A model generated the notes under the pieces. That model was not told the DNA's origin. It did no database searches and saw only the letters and a program-made list of their open reading frames with translations. The position numbers were made by a program, and so were the translations under genes. From contig NCRB01000019.1 in NCBI GenBank assembly GCA_002894665.1, positions 1-44,953 on the forward strand: a DNA stretch of 44,953 bases, in the 5' to 3' direction. The stretch's first letter is position 1. Every line of letters begins with the position of its first letter. This document shows positions 1 to 8,761 of the stretch, piece by piece. Origin of the DNA: Salinivenus iranica (lineage in GTDB: Bacteria; Bacteroidota; Rhodothermia; Rhodothermales; Salinibacteraceae).

Positions 1-163
1 GCCACGCCCCGACGGCCATCGCCCCGAACGCGATCCACCCAATCGCCAGCAGCTTCCACAGCGCCGTCGCGACGGCGAGCCCCGACACCGCCCCCATCGC
101 GCCCACCCCGACCCATCCGGGCCCGTTCATCGAGAAGCTGGGGTGGGACGCAGAGGACGTCAT
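1..163 (-). CDS. Partial membrane protein, N-terminal 54 residues
   Basis: An open frame begins with ATG at 163 and runs off the left edge, giving 54 visible codons. The peptide begins MTSSASHPSF and then becomes rich in Gly, Ala, Val and Trp, with two hydrophobic stretches (about residues 17-33 and 36-54) separated by a Lys-containing turn. This suggests the first helices of an integral inner-membrane protein. The start is supported by a promoter-like element 13-41 bases upstream (176-204), which would give an almost leaderless message. No family can be recognised from so short a piece. It is transcribed in the same direction as the genes to its right, but the 142-base gap and its own promoter suggest a separate unit. 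I am fairly sure it is coding and know nothing of its function. Confidence 0.55.
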   Translation of the reverse strand, partial: MTSSASHPSFSMNGPGWVGVGAMGAVSGLAVATALWKLLAIGWIAFGAMAVGAW

Positions 164-175
164 TGCGCAATGAGG

Positions 176-204
176 ATTATAAGAGGAAATAGACAGCCCT
201 CAAA
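176..204 (-). promoter_or_regulatory. Candidate promoter, TTTG-N19-TATAAT
   Basis: Read on the minus strand, TTTG (204-201) is followed after exactly 19 bases by TATAAT (181-176). This matches the Bacteroidota primary-sigma layout (TTTG at about -33, TAnnTTTG at about -7) and also a plain -10 box. The predicted start of transcription lies only a few bases before the ATG at 163. Confidence 0.5.
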
Positions 205-305
205 CAACGCGGACGGCCCGCAACGATCCGCAAATTATTGACCAAGGCGCTCCGACGTGCCCTCCCGCCCGGTCTCCTGATGGCTGCGGGGGCCGCCTCC
301 GGCAC

Positions 306-965
306 TCATCGGGGCTCCGCGATCAGGACGGCCGAGGGAACGCCCCAGGCCCGTACGACCTCGTGGTGGCGAATGTCCCACTGGGCCTCACCCAGGAACC
401 GTCGCACGTCCACTGGGCGACAGCCACCCACCCACGTCGACCATCTCGCGTGCAGCCCCTTCCAGATCGACGACACAAGTCGCGTGACGGGCGTGTCGCC
501 CCACGTGAGCCCGGCCACCACGAGGCGTCCCCAAGACCGGAGCACCCGGTGCGCCTCCGAGAGAAATGCCTGGATGTCGGACGCGGACAGCAGATCGAGC
601 ACGTAGGTCGCCATCACACAATCCTGGGATCCGGCCTCCAGGTCAACCGACAGCCGTCCATCGGTCTGCCGTACGCGAGCGCGAGACCGAAACGAGGACA
701 GACGATCCTGGGCAATTGCCACCATCCGACCACTGAGGTCCAGGCCAAGGTAGTGGGCCTCGTCGGAGAGATGGGTGCGGAGCAGCCGCTCGGCCAACCG
801 GCCGGTGCCGCACCCGAGCTCGACCATCGACTGGACGGCGCCCCAGTCGGGGCGTGTGCAGAGGGCATCGAAGGCCGGGCCGCTATAGAACGAGAGGATG
901 TCTTGCCACCGTCCCGTGCGGTCGTAGAGGCGGCGGAGCTGGGAGCGAGAGAGCGAGGCGCCCAT
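306..965 (-). CDS. Class I SAM-dependent methyltransferase
   Basis: A 219-residue protein with the Rossmann-type methyltransferase fold. Motif I is VELGCGTGRLAERL at about residues 48-61, the acidic post-I motif is in GLDLSGRM, and a later LRSWGRLVVAG strand fits motif III of the UbiE/Methyltransf_11 group. Methyl acceptor unknown. I chose the ATG at 965 because it lies 7 bases after the peptide deformylase stop; the longer reading from 1010 would overlap that gene and adds an Arg-rich tail not expected in the family. The tight spacing suggests co-transcription with def. Arg content is higher than in neighbouring proteins. The family is clear, the substrate is not. Confidence 0.8.
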   Translation of the reverse strand: MGASLSRSQLRRLYDRTGRWQDILSFYSGPAFDALCTRPDWGAVQSMVELGCGTGRLAERLLRTHLSDEAHYLGLDLSGRMVAIAQDRLSSFRSRARVRQTDGRLSVDLEAGSQDCVMATYVLDLLSASDIQAFLSEAHRVLRSWGRLVVAGLTWGDTPVTRLVSSIWKGLHARWSTWVGGCRPVDVRRFLGEAQWDIRHHEVVRAWGVPSAVLIAEPR

Positions 966-972
966 GGCGGAA

Positions 973-1560
973 TTACCGGGCCGAGACCCGTTCGTCGCCC
1001 TTCGTGACAAGCGGATAGTCGGCCGCCACCTCGCCGTTCACCATCTCGCGCAGCGGGCGGCGCAGAAGGCGCTTGCGGAAGCTGCTGAGGTAGTCGGTAA
1101 AGAGCACGCCGTCGAGGTGATCTCGCTCGTGCTGCAGGACGCGGGCCAGCACGCTGCCCGTCTCCAGCTCTTGCTCCTCAAAGTTGCGATCGAGGTACCG
1201 CATCCGGATGCGATCCGGGCGCGTCACGGCCTCGCGCACCTCGGGGATGGAGAGGCACCCCTCCTCCATGTCCGTCGTCCCGTCGCTCTCCGCCACAACC
1301 TCGGGGTTGATGCACACCAACGGCTGCTCCGGGATCGGCTCGTCGTCCTCCTTCATCTCGGTCGCCATCGGCGTCACGTCCACCACGAACAGCCGCTCGG
1401 TGCGCCCCACCTGCGGCGCCGCCAACCCAATGCCCGAGGCGTTGCGCATTGTCTCCAGCATGTTGTCGATGAGCGACTGGAGCGCCTCGGAATTCTCAGT
1501 GACGGGCTCAGTCTCTTCGCGCAGGGCCTCGTGGCCGTAAACGTAAATCGGGAGAACCAT
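973..1560 (-). CDS. def: Peptide deformylase
   Basis: Removes the formyl group from the N-terminal methionine of new proteins; a cytoplasmic metalloenzyme. All three family motifs are visible in the 195-residue protein: GIGLAAPQVG (43-52), EGCLSIP (100-106, metal-ligand Cys102) and HERDH (144-148, the HExxH metal site with catalytic Glu145). An insert between the first and second motifs is Glu/Asp-rich, in keeping with a halophile. The ATG at 1560 gives the usual beginning (MVLPIYVYGHEALR); an in-frame start at 1596 would add 12 residues. The methyltransferase gene follows 7 bases after the stop, so the two are probably one transcript. Confidence 0.95.
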   Translation of the reverse strand: MVLPIYVYGHEALREETEPVTENSEALQSLIDNMLETMRNASGIGLAAPQVGRTERLFVVDVTPMATEMKEDDEPIPEQPLVCINPEVVAESDGTTDMEEGCLSIPEVREAVTRPDRIRMRYLDRNFEEQELETGSVLARVLQHERDHLDGVLFTDYLSSFRKRLLRRPLREMVNGEVAADYPLVTKGDERVSAR

Positions 1561-1665
1561 GGGGCGGGGGGAGAAGTCGAACAGCTGATCGAGCATTATC
1601 GCAACGATTTACTGGAGAAGAAGTGCCGCTCGGGCGGAGGCGACCGACGCTGTTCAACTGAAATC

Positions 1666-2010
1666 CTACTCGCGCCCGTAATCGTCCTCCAATCGGATAA
1701 TATCGTCTTCGAGGCAGAGGCCCAGCTGCGTTTCGATGAAGACGAGCGGCTCGTCTCCGTCGTTCTGAATGCGGTGCACGTCGCCCACGTCGATGAAGCA
1801 GGTGTCTCCTTTTTCGACCCGAATCTCTTCCTCGTTGCGGGTAAACACCCCGGCGCCCTGCACCACGACCCAGTGCTCCTTCCGGTGTTCGTGCTTCTGC
1901 AGCGAGAGGCGCTGGCCGGGGTGTACGATGATGCGCTTTACACGGTAGCCGGGCTCGTTGAGGTACTCCTCCCAGCGGCCCCAAGGGCGGTTGTCGGCGT
2001 CGAGTAGCAT
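1666..2010 (-). CDS. Cupin, mannose-6-phosphate isomerase type II-like
   Basis: A 114-residue single-domain cupin. The segment PGQRLSLQKHEHRKEHW (31-47) carries the metal-binding His/Glu residues and matches the C-terminal cupin domain of bifunctional mannose-1-phosphate guanylyltransferase/mannose-6-phosphate isomerases, here as a stand-alone protein. A later GDVHRIQN supplies the second cupin motif. Likely a sugar-phosphate isomerase, or a related small cupin of unknown substrate. The ATG at 2010 is preferred: the open frame continues to 2205, but that extension is Pro/Arg/Ser-rich and looks non-coding. No guanylyltransferase partner is nearby. Confidence 0.75.
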   Translation of the reverse strand: MLLDADNRPWGRWEEYLNEPGYRVKRIIVHPGQRLSLQKHEHRKEHWVVVQGAGVFTRNEEEIRVEKGDTCFIDVGDVHRIQNDGDEPLVFIETQLGLCLEDDIIRLEDDYGRE

Positions 2011-2128
2011 AACAAGAACAGACCGATTCGATGGTGATGAGCACGATGGGCCCACAGCATAACCAGCCGGCGGGGCGGGGGCAACGGGGGGACTCCGGTC
2101 GCTCCGTGAACTTTGTACGGACCTGCCG

Positions 2129-4090
2129 CTACGCGCTCGCCTCGGCGCCCACCGGCATCTCCTCTTCGGACGGGGTGTAGGTATCCACGGGCCGGCCGAA
2201 GACACGGAGGAGCACGCTCAGCAGAAGCGCTCCCACCGGGAGCAACACCCACCACGGCACCCCAAAGCCGGCGGGGAGGGTGCCCACGAACAGGGCCACC
2301 ACCCCTACGCTCAGGGCGTAGGGGAGCTGGGTGCGCACGTGCTCGATGTGGTCGCACCCGCTGGCCATGGACGACAGGATGGTCGTGTCCGAGATGGGGG
2401 AGCAGTGGTCGCCCCACACCGACCCGGCGAGCACACACGAGACGGACGAGTAGAGGATGTGGTAGTGCGCCGGGGTGGCCATGCCGTTGCCGGCCAGTAC
2501 GGCCCACGCCAGCGGCACCACCAGCGGCATGAGGATGGCCATGGTGCCCCAGCTCGACCCCGTCGCGAAGGCGGTGGCCGCCGCCAGGACAAACACGATC
2601 CCCGGCACCACGCCGGGCGGGAGCGTTTCGCCCAGAATCGAGACCAGGAAGTCGGCCGTGTGCAGCACCTCCGTGATGTTGGACAGGCCCCAGGCGAGCA
2701 CGAGGATGATCATGGCAAAGAGCATGGACTTCAGGCCCTCGTACCACGCCTCCACCGTTTGCTCCAGCGAGAGCAGGCCCTGCCCCAGCGACAACGCCGC
2801 GGCGGCGAGCACGCCCAGCAGCGAGCCCCACACGAGCGCCGCAAACGAGTCCGCCGCGCCGATGATTTCACGCAGGGAGGCGTCGGCGCCCGTTCCCTCC
2901 ACGCCCGTGGCGTACAGGCCGCCGAGCACGGTGAAGACGAGGACGAGGACGGGAATGATGGCGTTCAGGGCCCGGTGGGGCGTTCCCTCGGGCGGGGCCA
3001 GCTCCTCCCCTTCGCTGGCCGCCTCGTCGACCTTGGCGTCGGGCCCCAGCACCTCGCCCGTCTCGCGGGCCCGCGTCTCGGCCTTGTACATCGGCCCGAA
3101 ATCGCGCTTCGAGTTGGCCACCACAAACACGAAGTAGAGCGCCAGGATCGGGTAGAAGCTGTAGGGAATGGAGTTCAGAAAGATGGAGTACGCCCCCTCA
3201 CTGAACCCCTCGATCCCGGCAACCGCCGTGTTGACCAGCCCCACCTGGTACCCGATCCACGTCGTCACGAAGGCAAGGGTGGCGATGGGAGCCGCGGTCG
3301 AGTCGACAATGTAGGCGAGCTTTTCCCGCGAAATGCGGAGGCGGTCGGTGACGGGGCGCATCGTATTGCCCACGATGAGCGTGTTGGCGTAGTCGTCGAA
3401 GAAGATCCCGAGGCCCAGCACGCCGGTCGCCACCTGTCCGCGCCGCGAGTCGCTGGCCCAGCGGGTGATCTGCTCCACGATGCCGAGCGTGCCCCCGTTG
3501 CGGGAGATGATGCCCACCATGCCCCCAATCATAAGCGAGAACAGGATGATGGCGGCGTGGCTCTCATTCGCCATCGCGCCCAGCACATACACCTGCATCG
3601 TATCGAGCAGGCCCTGCAGGGCCGCCCACGGCGTGTACCCAATCGCCAGCACGGCCCCGATCCACACCCCGAAGAAGAGGGCCGGCACCACCCGCCGGTA
3701 GAGAAGGGCGAGGGCGATAGCGAGGAGCGGCGGCACGATCGACAACCAGCCCGGGATGGCCCGCGTGTCGACCGACCGAAGCACCGTATCGTTCGCCACC
3801 ACCTCCACGGTCGCCGCCCCGCTGGCGGACACCGTCACTTCGTCGGCCGTCCACTGCTCGGCCTCGGCGTCGTAGGCGAGCGAGGTGGTCGTGCCGCCCA
3901 CCCGCACGGCGGGCGGCCCCTGCGCCGCGAGCGACGAGTCGCCCGGCACGGTCACCGAAAACTCAATGCCGGAGAGCACCGGGTCCGGCACCTCCACCTC
4001 GCCCCCGTCCTGCGCCCACCCGGGGGCGGCACAGACGAGGAGGGCCCCGAGCAGAACGACGATCGTGCGAGTCCGGGAGACGCGAGTCAT
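2129..4090 (-). CDS. NhaC-family Na+/H+ antiporter with N-terminal extracytoplasmic domain
   Basis: A 653-residue membrane protein expected to exchange Na+ for H+ across the inner membrane. Residues 1-27 form a cleavable signal peptide ending at GWAQ, residues 28 to about 112 look like a beta-rich extracytoplasmic domain, and the many-helix permease begins near 114. Family-typical segments include FFDDYANTLIVGNTMRP, the Ser/Gly-rich SSWGTMAI, and GSVWGDHCSPISDTT near the C-terminus. A charged loop (KVDEAASEGEELAPPEG) lies mid-protein. The ATG at 4090 is chosen because it starts the signal peptide; the longer frame to 4201 adds 37 residues of no clear character. It fits the salt-loving lifestyle implied by the window. 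Confidence 0.85.
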   Translation of the reverse strand: MTRVSRTRTIVVLLGALLVCAAPGWAQDGGEVEVPDPVLSGIEFSVTVPGDSSLAAQGPPAVRVGGTTTSLAYDAEAEQWTADEVTVSASGAATVEVVANDTVLRSVDTRAIPGWLSIVPPLLAIALALLYRRVVPALFFGVWIGAVLAIGYTPWAALQGLLDTMQVYVLGAMANESHAAIILFSLMIGGMVGIISRNGGTLGIVEQITRWASDSRRGQVATGVLGLGIFFDDYANTLIVGNTMRPVTDRLRISREKLAYIVDSTAAPIATLAFVTTWIGYQVGLVNTAVAGIEGFSEGAYSIFLNSIPYSFYPILALYFVFVVANSKRDFGPMYKAETRARETGEVLGPDAKVDEAASEGEELAPPEGTPHRALNAIIPVLVLVFTVLGGLYATGVEGTGADASLREIIGAADSFAALVWGSLLGVLAAAALSLGQGLLSLEQTVEAWYEGLKSMLFAMIILVLAWGLSNITEVLHTADFLVSILGETLPPGVVPGIVFVLAAATAFATGSSWGTMAILMPLVVPLAWAVLAGNGMATPAHYHILYSSVSCVLAGSVWGDHCSPISDTTILSSMASGCDHIEHVRTQLPYALSVGVVALFVGTLPAGFGVPWWVLLPVGALLLSVLLRVFGRPVDTYTPSEEEMPVGAEASA

Positions 4091-4216
4091 GAGATCGGGG
4101 AAGAGAGGTGAGACGCAGGCAAATCGAAGGGAGAATGAGAGTTTCCAGCCCCCGCCACGGTCCGGCGGCGCAACGCCCACAGTCAATCCATCAAGACACA
4201 CGAGCGACCCCGACCC

Positions 4217-4855
4217 TCAGGATGCCCCCTCCCGCGTGCCGAAGATCCGGTCCCCCGCGTCGCCGAGGCCGGGCCGAATGAATGCATTCTCGTCAAGCTC
4301 CCGGTCGAGCACCGCCGTCACGACGGGCACCTCCGGGTGCTCCTCGCCGAGGCGCCGCACGCCCTCCGGCGCGGCCACCAGACAGGCGAACGTGAAGGTC
4401 CGCCCGCCGTGCTCCTTCAGGTGATTGATGGCAAAGGAGGCACTCCCGCCCGTCGCCAGCATCGGGTCGACCACGAACACGTGGGCGTCCTCGATGCCCT
4501 CGGGAATGTTGCTGTAGTAGTCGACGGGCCGGTACGTCTCCTCGTCGCGCTGCATGCCCAGGTGGCCCACCCGCGCCTCCGGCACATAGCGCACGAACCC
4601 ATCGACCATGCCGAGGCCGGCCCGCATGATCGGCACCACCATCACGTCCTCCGCGAGCTCGTACCCGGTGGTGGCCTCCAGGGGCGTCTCAATCTCCGTC
4701 TCCCGGAGGTCGATGTCGCGCATCGCCTCGTAGGCAAGGATGGCCGCCGCGTTGCTCACCGTCTGCCGGAACTGGCCGTGCGGCGTCTCGTCGCGGCGGA
4801 GCACCGTCAGGTCGCGCTTCAAGAGCGGGTGATCGACGACTGTCAGGTTGTCCAT
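4217..4855 (-). CDS. upp: Uracil phosphoribosyltransferase
   Basis: Converts uracil and PRPP to UMP in pyrimidine salvage, in the cytoplasm. The 212-residue length is normal for the family. The PRPP-binding loop VDPMLATGGSA begins at residue 129, the conserved VPIMRAGLGM is at about 74-83, and the C-terminal GLGDAGDRIFGT matches the uracil-binding end of Upp. The ATG at 4855 gives the expected N-terminus with the VDHPLLKRDLTVLR segment. It sits between the AGCS symporter (60-base gap) and the NhaC-type antiporter (126-base gap), all on the same strand, with no obvious functional link. Confidence 0.95.
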   Translation of the reverse strand: MDNLTVVDHPLLKRDLTVLRRDETPHGQFRQTVSNAAAILAYEAMRDIDLRETEIETPLEATTGYELAEDVMVVPIMRAGLGMVDGFVRYVPEARVGHLGMQRDEETYRPVDYYSNIPEGIEDAHVFVVDPMLATGGSASFAINHLKEHGGRTFTFACLVAAPEGVRRLGEEHPEVPVVTAVLDRELDENAFIRPGLGDAGDRIFGTREGAS

Positions 4856-4915
4856 TGGGGAAGGGGATCGAGACCAAACGTACGACGACAGTGGATCATG
4901 TGCCCCCAGGCGGCG

Positions 4916-6739
4916 CTACTCCGACGACTCCTTGTCCGCCCGTCGCTTCTCCCGCGCCTTGCGGGCCGGCTCCACGTTGTCGAGCCACGCCTTCCGCTCG
5001 AAGTAGCTGTCGGTAATCTCCTTCAGCTTGTCCGACAGCAGGAGAACGCCCACGAGATTCGGAATAATCACGAGGCCCAGGGCAATGTCGCCAATGGCCC
5101 ACACGGTGGCCAGCGGCGCGATGCCGCCCAGGAAGTTGACCGTGACGAACGCCACCTTGTAGGGCAGCACGGCCCCCTCGCCGAAGAGGTAAATGGCACA
5201 GCGGTCCCCGTAATAGCTCCATGAGATGGACGTGGAGATCGCGAACAGGATGACGCTCAGCACCACGATGAGACCGCCCCAATCGCCGAGCGGGGCGAGC
5301 CCCCGCGCGAAGGCCTTCTGCGTTAGCGGAGCGCCCGACTCCACGGCGGGCCCGTAGAGCATCCCGTACTCGGTCCCATCCTCCGACACGGCAACGCCCC
5401 GCTCCGTATTGAGCGTCCCCGTAAACGGCCGTTGCAGGTCGCTGGACTGCTCACAGCTCCCCGCACAATCGACAAAGAAGCTATCGACGACCGCCTGATT
5501 CCAGGCAAACTCCGGCGTGCCCTCCTCGACCTGCGACTCGCCATTCACGATGCGAATTTCGGTGGGCGGGTCCTCATTGGCAATGATGCCCCCCTCGTTC
5601 TCCACGCGGTAGCTGTGCGCCCCGCCGTCCAGGTCCAGTTCTTTCGGAAAGGTGTCGTCCCACACGCCGGTCACAACGATGGCGAGCCCGGTAATCGTAC
5701 ACACAATAATCGTGTCGATGAGCGGCTCCAGGAGCGCCACGCTTCCCTCCGACACGGGCTCGTCGGTCTGGGCGGCCGAGTGGGCAATGGGGGCCGACCC
5801 CATCCCCGCCTCGTTGGAGAAGAGCCCCCGCTGCACCCCGTAGATCATGGTGAGCAGAAACACCCCGGCCCCGGTTCCGGCCACCCCCGAGGTTGGACTG
5901 AACGCCTCCGTAAAGATGCTCGCGAACGCCCCCGGCACCTCACTGGCATTCAAGGCCAGGATGAGCAGCCCGCCCAAGACGTAGATGGCCGCCATCACGG
6001 GCGCCACGATGCCCGTCACGCGCCCGATGCGGGTCACCCCCCCGATGATCACGACCGCGACGATTCCGGCGACGATGGCCGCCACAACCACGCTCATGAC
6101 GAATGGATCGAGCCCCACGAGGCCGCTATAGGCCTCCATCGTGTCGGTCACCGTATTGGCCTGGTTGGCGTTGCCCGTCAGGAACGACGTGATGCCCAGG
6201 AGGGCCGCCGAGAGGACGGCCATCCAGGTCCAGTTGGAGCCGAGCCCCTTTTCGATGTAGTACATCGGCCCCCCGGAGACCGTCCCCAGCCAGCCCGGCG
6301 TGTCCCCGTCGTCGGTGATTGCCTCGTCCCGGTAGAACTGCGCCAGAGTCACCTCACTGAACTTGGTCGCCATCCCGAGCACGGCGGTCACCCACATCCA
6401 CAGGAGCGCGCCGGGGCCGCCATAGTGAATGGCCAGGGCCACGCCCGCAATATTTCCGATGCCGACGGTGGCCGAAAGCGCCGTGGTGAGCGCCTGGAAG
6501 TGGGGAATGTCTCCCGGCTCGTCCGGATCATCGTATTTGCCCGAGGTCACGGCAAACCCGTGCCATAAGCGCCGAAACTGGACGAACCCGAGCCGCACCG
6601 TCAGATACAGCCCCGCGCCCAGCAACAGAAGCACAACAATCGGGATGTCGTTCCCCGTGCCGGTGGGAATCCCAAAGCCCCACACGAAGTCAACGAGGAA
6701 ATTGACCCCATCCGCAAGCGTCTCCAGGAAGGTAGACAT
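4916..6739 (-). CDS. Alanine/glycine:Na+ symporter (AGCS family) with a periplasmic insert
   Basis: A 607-residue inner-membrane symporter that should import alanine, glycine or a related amino acid with Na+. Family signatures: TALSATVGIGNIAGVA (86-101), GGPMYYIEKGLG (156-167) and FSNEAGMGSAPIAHSAA (308-324). About 10-11 membrane segments can be traced. Between GVWDDTF (near 358) and the helix near 490 there is an insert of about 110 residues, acidic, with two cysteines (425, 429), predicted to face the periplasm; this explains the length, since typical members are about 450-540 residues. The ATG at 6739 is preferred over an in-frame GTG two codons upstream. The C-terminus is Lys/Arg-rich. 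A promoter-like element lies at 6869-6900. Confidence 0.9.
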   Translation of the reverse strand: MSTFLETLADGVNFLVDFVWGFGIPTGTGNDIPIVVLLLLGAGLYLTVRLGFVQFRRLWHGFAVTSGKYDDPDEPGDIPHFQALTTALSATVGIGNIAGVALAIHYGGPGALLWMWVTAVLGMATKFSEVTLAQFYRDEAITDDGDTPGWLGTVSGGPMYYIEKGLGSNWTWMAVLSAALLGITSFLTGNANQANTVTDTMEAYSGLVGLDPFVMSVVVAAIVAGIVAVVIIGGVTRIGRVTGIVAPVMAAIYVLGGLLILALNASEVPGAFASIFTEAFSPTSGVAGTGAGVFLLTMIYGVQRGLFSNEAGMGSAPIAHSAAQTDEPVSEGSVALLEPLIDTIIVCTITGLAIVVTGVWDDTFPKELDLDGGAHSYRVENEGGIIANEDPPTEIRIVNGESQVEEGTPEFAWNQAVVDSFFVDCAGSCEQSSDLQRPFTGTLNTERGVAVSEDGTEYGMLYGPAVESGAPLTQKAFARGLAPLGDWGGLIVVLSVILFAISTSISWSYYGDRCAIYLFGEGAVLPYKVAFVTVNFLGGIAPLATVWAIGDIALGLVIIPNLVGVLLLSDKLKEITDSYFERKAWLDNVEPARKAREKRRADKESSE

Positions 6740-6868
6740 GAACACACGAACCGATCAGACAGAGTACGCTCGAAGTAGCGCCGCCAGACCCCCACGGGCC
6801 TCGGCGCCCCCGGCAGTCGAGGGGTGCACTCCACCATTTTCCGTCGCTGCGCAGGGAGGAACGCCGTT

Positions 6869-6900
6869 GGAATATAGGAGCCGGAGTGGATGTGCGCAAA
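6869..6900 (-). promoter_or_regulatory. Candidate promoter for the AGCS symporter, TTTG-N20-TATATTCC
   Basis: On the minus strand TTTG (6900-6897) is followed after 20 bases by TATATTCC (6876-6869). The layout is close to the Bacteroidota consensus with one extra spacer base. It lies about 130 bases before the ATG at 6739, inside a 231-base gene-free gap in which I see nothing else. Confidence 0.35.
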
Positions 6901-6970
6901 CGCCCCGTCCTCAGCCTCTATCGGCCGGCCCGTCCCCATCGCTCGGGACCAGGCTGGGCGGGGCCGTCCG

Positions 6971-7927
6971 TTAGCTCGACGACGGGCCGGACGCCGTCTC
7001 TCCTTCGTCTTCCACCTGCGGCTCGAGGCCCGGAAGGTGTTTTTTCTCCACGTTTCGCCGAAGCGACTTCTGAACGGCCGGCGCCACGTAGTTGTAGGCC
7101 GCCGCCACGCCCACGTTGAACAGGGCCGCCCCTACCCCGAGCGCCGCGTCGAGGTAGCGGGGGCCGGCCAGGGCGAGCCGAATCATGACGGTCGCGGCCG
7201 CGAACCCCGAGTTCCGAAAGACGACATGGTAGGTGACGCTGTACCGCAACGACACCAGCACGATGAGCACGTCCGTGAAGATGAGCACCGTGTAGAACGT
7301 GTCGAAGAACGGGCCGCCGAGCCCCGCGACAAAGGGCCCCAGCACGGTGTTCACCCCCAGCCCCACGAGGACCAGCAACAGCCCATTAGCGATCATCTTT
7401 TTCCACCGCACAAACCGGCGCTGCTCCTGCACCGACTCCGTGATGGGCTGGTGGCGCTGGAGGGTATAGAACAACCCAATCGTGACGAAGATGAGGAGTG
7501 CCCCGGTCGCATCCACCATCACGAGCTGGACCGCCTCCCGCCCCACGCCCTCCAGCGTCCACTGGATGGGCTCCTCACTGAAGTTGACCAGCTCCTTGAA
7601 CGACTGGCGGAGCAGGATCAGGGAAAAGACCTCGAACTGCTTTCCGGCCGTGTCCGCTACACTCGTCGCCAACCCCACGATGAGCCCCACCAGCTCCACC
7701 ACCAGAAAGAGCGTAAAGGCGACGTCGATGGCGACGAAGTGGTTGGTCGACACGGTCGCGGCCAGGTCCGGCGGCAGCCACCCCTGCCGGTTGGCCTCAA
7801 TCACGAGCAGGGCCGACAGAAACCCTCCCGTGAGCACGTACGCGACCATGCGTCGGGCCTCGGGGCCCTCCCACCACGCCGCGAAGGCATCAAAGAAACG
7901 ATCGCTGAGACGGAGAAGAATCCCCAT
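6971..7927 (-). CDS. Uncharacterised multi-pass membrane protein
   Basis: A 318-residue protein I cannot place in a named family. Hydrophobic segments near residues 28-45, 66-92, 138-158, 176-200, 208-230 and 262-290 indicate six or seven membrane helices. A region between the second and third (VADTAGKQFEVFSLILLRQS and following) looks like a conserved amphipathic segment. The C-terminal tail is charged and ends in an acidic/Ser stretch, probably cytoplasmic. The ATG at 7927 is preferred: the open frame runs to 8257 but that part overlaps the FtsE-like gene and is Arg/Gly-rich. It lies 125 bases downstream of the FtsE-like ATPase on the same strand, yet does not look like FtsX, which has four helices and a large periplasmic loop. 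Confidence 0.7.
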   Translation of the reverse strand: MGILLRLSDRFFDAFAAWWEGPEARRMVAYVLTGGFLSALLVIEANRQGWLPPDLAATVSTNHFVAIDVAFTLFLVVELVGLIVGLATSVADTAGKQFEVFSLILLRQSFKELVNFSEEPIQWTLEGVGREAVQLVMVDATGALLIFVTIGLFYTLQRHQPITESVQEQRRFVRWKKMIANGLLLVLVGLGVNTVLGPFVAGLGGPFFDTFYTVLIFTDVLIVLVSLRYSVTYHVVFRNSGFAAATVMIRLALAGPRYLDAALGVGAALFNVGVAAAYNYVAPAVQKSLRRNVEKKHLPGLEPQVEDEGETASGPSSS

Positions 7928-8052
7928 GGTGCCTCGTCCGGTGTGTGGGACACGAGCACGACTCGTAGAGCACAATGAACACACCCCGAGCGCCGTTTTC
8001 TCTTCGGCCAAGCATCGCAGCACTGTCACATTTCGCGCCGCCCCCCGCCGAA

Positions 8053-8736
8053 TCAGAGCGTTTCGGGGTCGATCTCCACGATCTGTCCGTTCATCAGGGC
8101 GTAGGTGGTGGCCGGGAAGGACTTGACCAGCCGATAGTCGTGCGTGGCCGTGAGCAGCGTCATCCCCTGCCGATGCAGGTCCACCAGCAGCTCCTGAATC
8201 TCGTCGGCGACCATCGGGTCGAGGTTGCCCGTCGGCTCGTCGGCCAGCAGCACCCACGGATCGTTGGCGATGGCGCGGGCAATGACGACGCGCTGCTGCT
8301 CGCCCCCCGACAGCTCGTGCGGGTAGTTGTCCTGTTTGTGACTGAGCCCCACCTTCGCCAGCGACTTGAGGACGCGACTCTTCACCTTCGACTCGCGCAT
8401 GCCGGTGGCGTAGAGCGCGAAGGCCACGTTCTCGTACGCGCTGCGGTCCGGGAGCAGCTGGAAGTCTTGAAAGACCACGCCGAGCGAGCGGCGCAGGTAG
8501 GGAATCTCGTTCTCCTCGATCAGGTCGGACCGGTAGTCGCCGACGCGGGCCACCCCGGAGTCCGGGAAGAGGTCCATGTAGAGGAGCCGCAGGATCGTGC
8601 TCTTGCCACTGCCGGTCGGCCCCACCAGGTACGCGCGCTCCGACTGGTCGAGGTGCAGGGAGGTGTCCTCTAGCACGGTGCGGCGGCGACCGTTTGGCAG
8701 CGTGAACGAAACCGATACGTTGTCGAGGTCAATCAC
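8053..8736 (-). CDS. ftsE: FtsE-like ABC transporter ATP-binding protein
   Basis: A 227-residue ABC ATPase. Walker [10 protein letters not shown] is at 39-47, Q-loop in [14 protein letters not shown] (88-100), signature LSGGEQQ at 142-148, and Walker B VLLADEP at 162-168, followed by a switch His in ATHD. The [17 protein letters not shown] segment and short length are typical of FtsE, which with FtsX controls cell-wall hydrolases at the division site. No ftsX is adjacent: upstream is a methyltransferase (25-base gap), downstream an unrelated-looking membrane protein. The closely related LolD/MacB group is an alternative assignment. Family certain, FtsE identity likely. Confidence 0.82.
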   Translation of the reverse strand: MIDLDNVSVSFTLPNGRRRTVLEDTSLHLDQSERAYLVGPTGSGKSTILRLLYMDLFPDSGVARVGDYRSDLIEENEIPYLRRSLGVVFQDFQLLPDRSAYENVAFALYATGMRESKVKSRVLKSLAKVGLSHKQDNYPHELSGGEQQRVVIARAIANDPWVLLADEPTGNLDPMVADEIQELLVDLHRQGMTLLTATHDYRLVKSFPATTYALMNGQIVEIDPETL

Positions 8737-8761
8737 GGAAACAGAGGCTCAGGCGCAGGAC

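Noticed and set aside
2339-4111. 590-codon plus-strand open frame
   Set aside because: Antisense shadow of the NhaC-type antiporter gene, with His/Arg/Gly-rich accidental composition.
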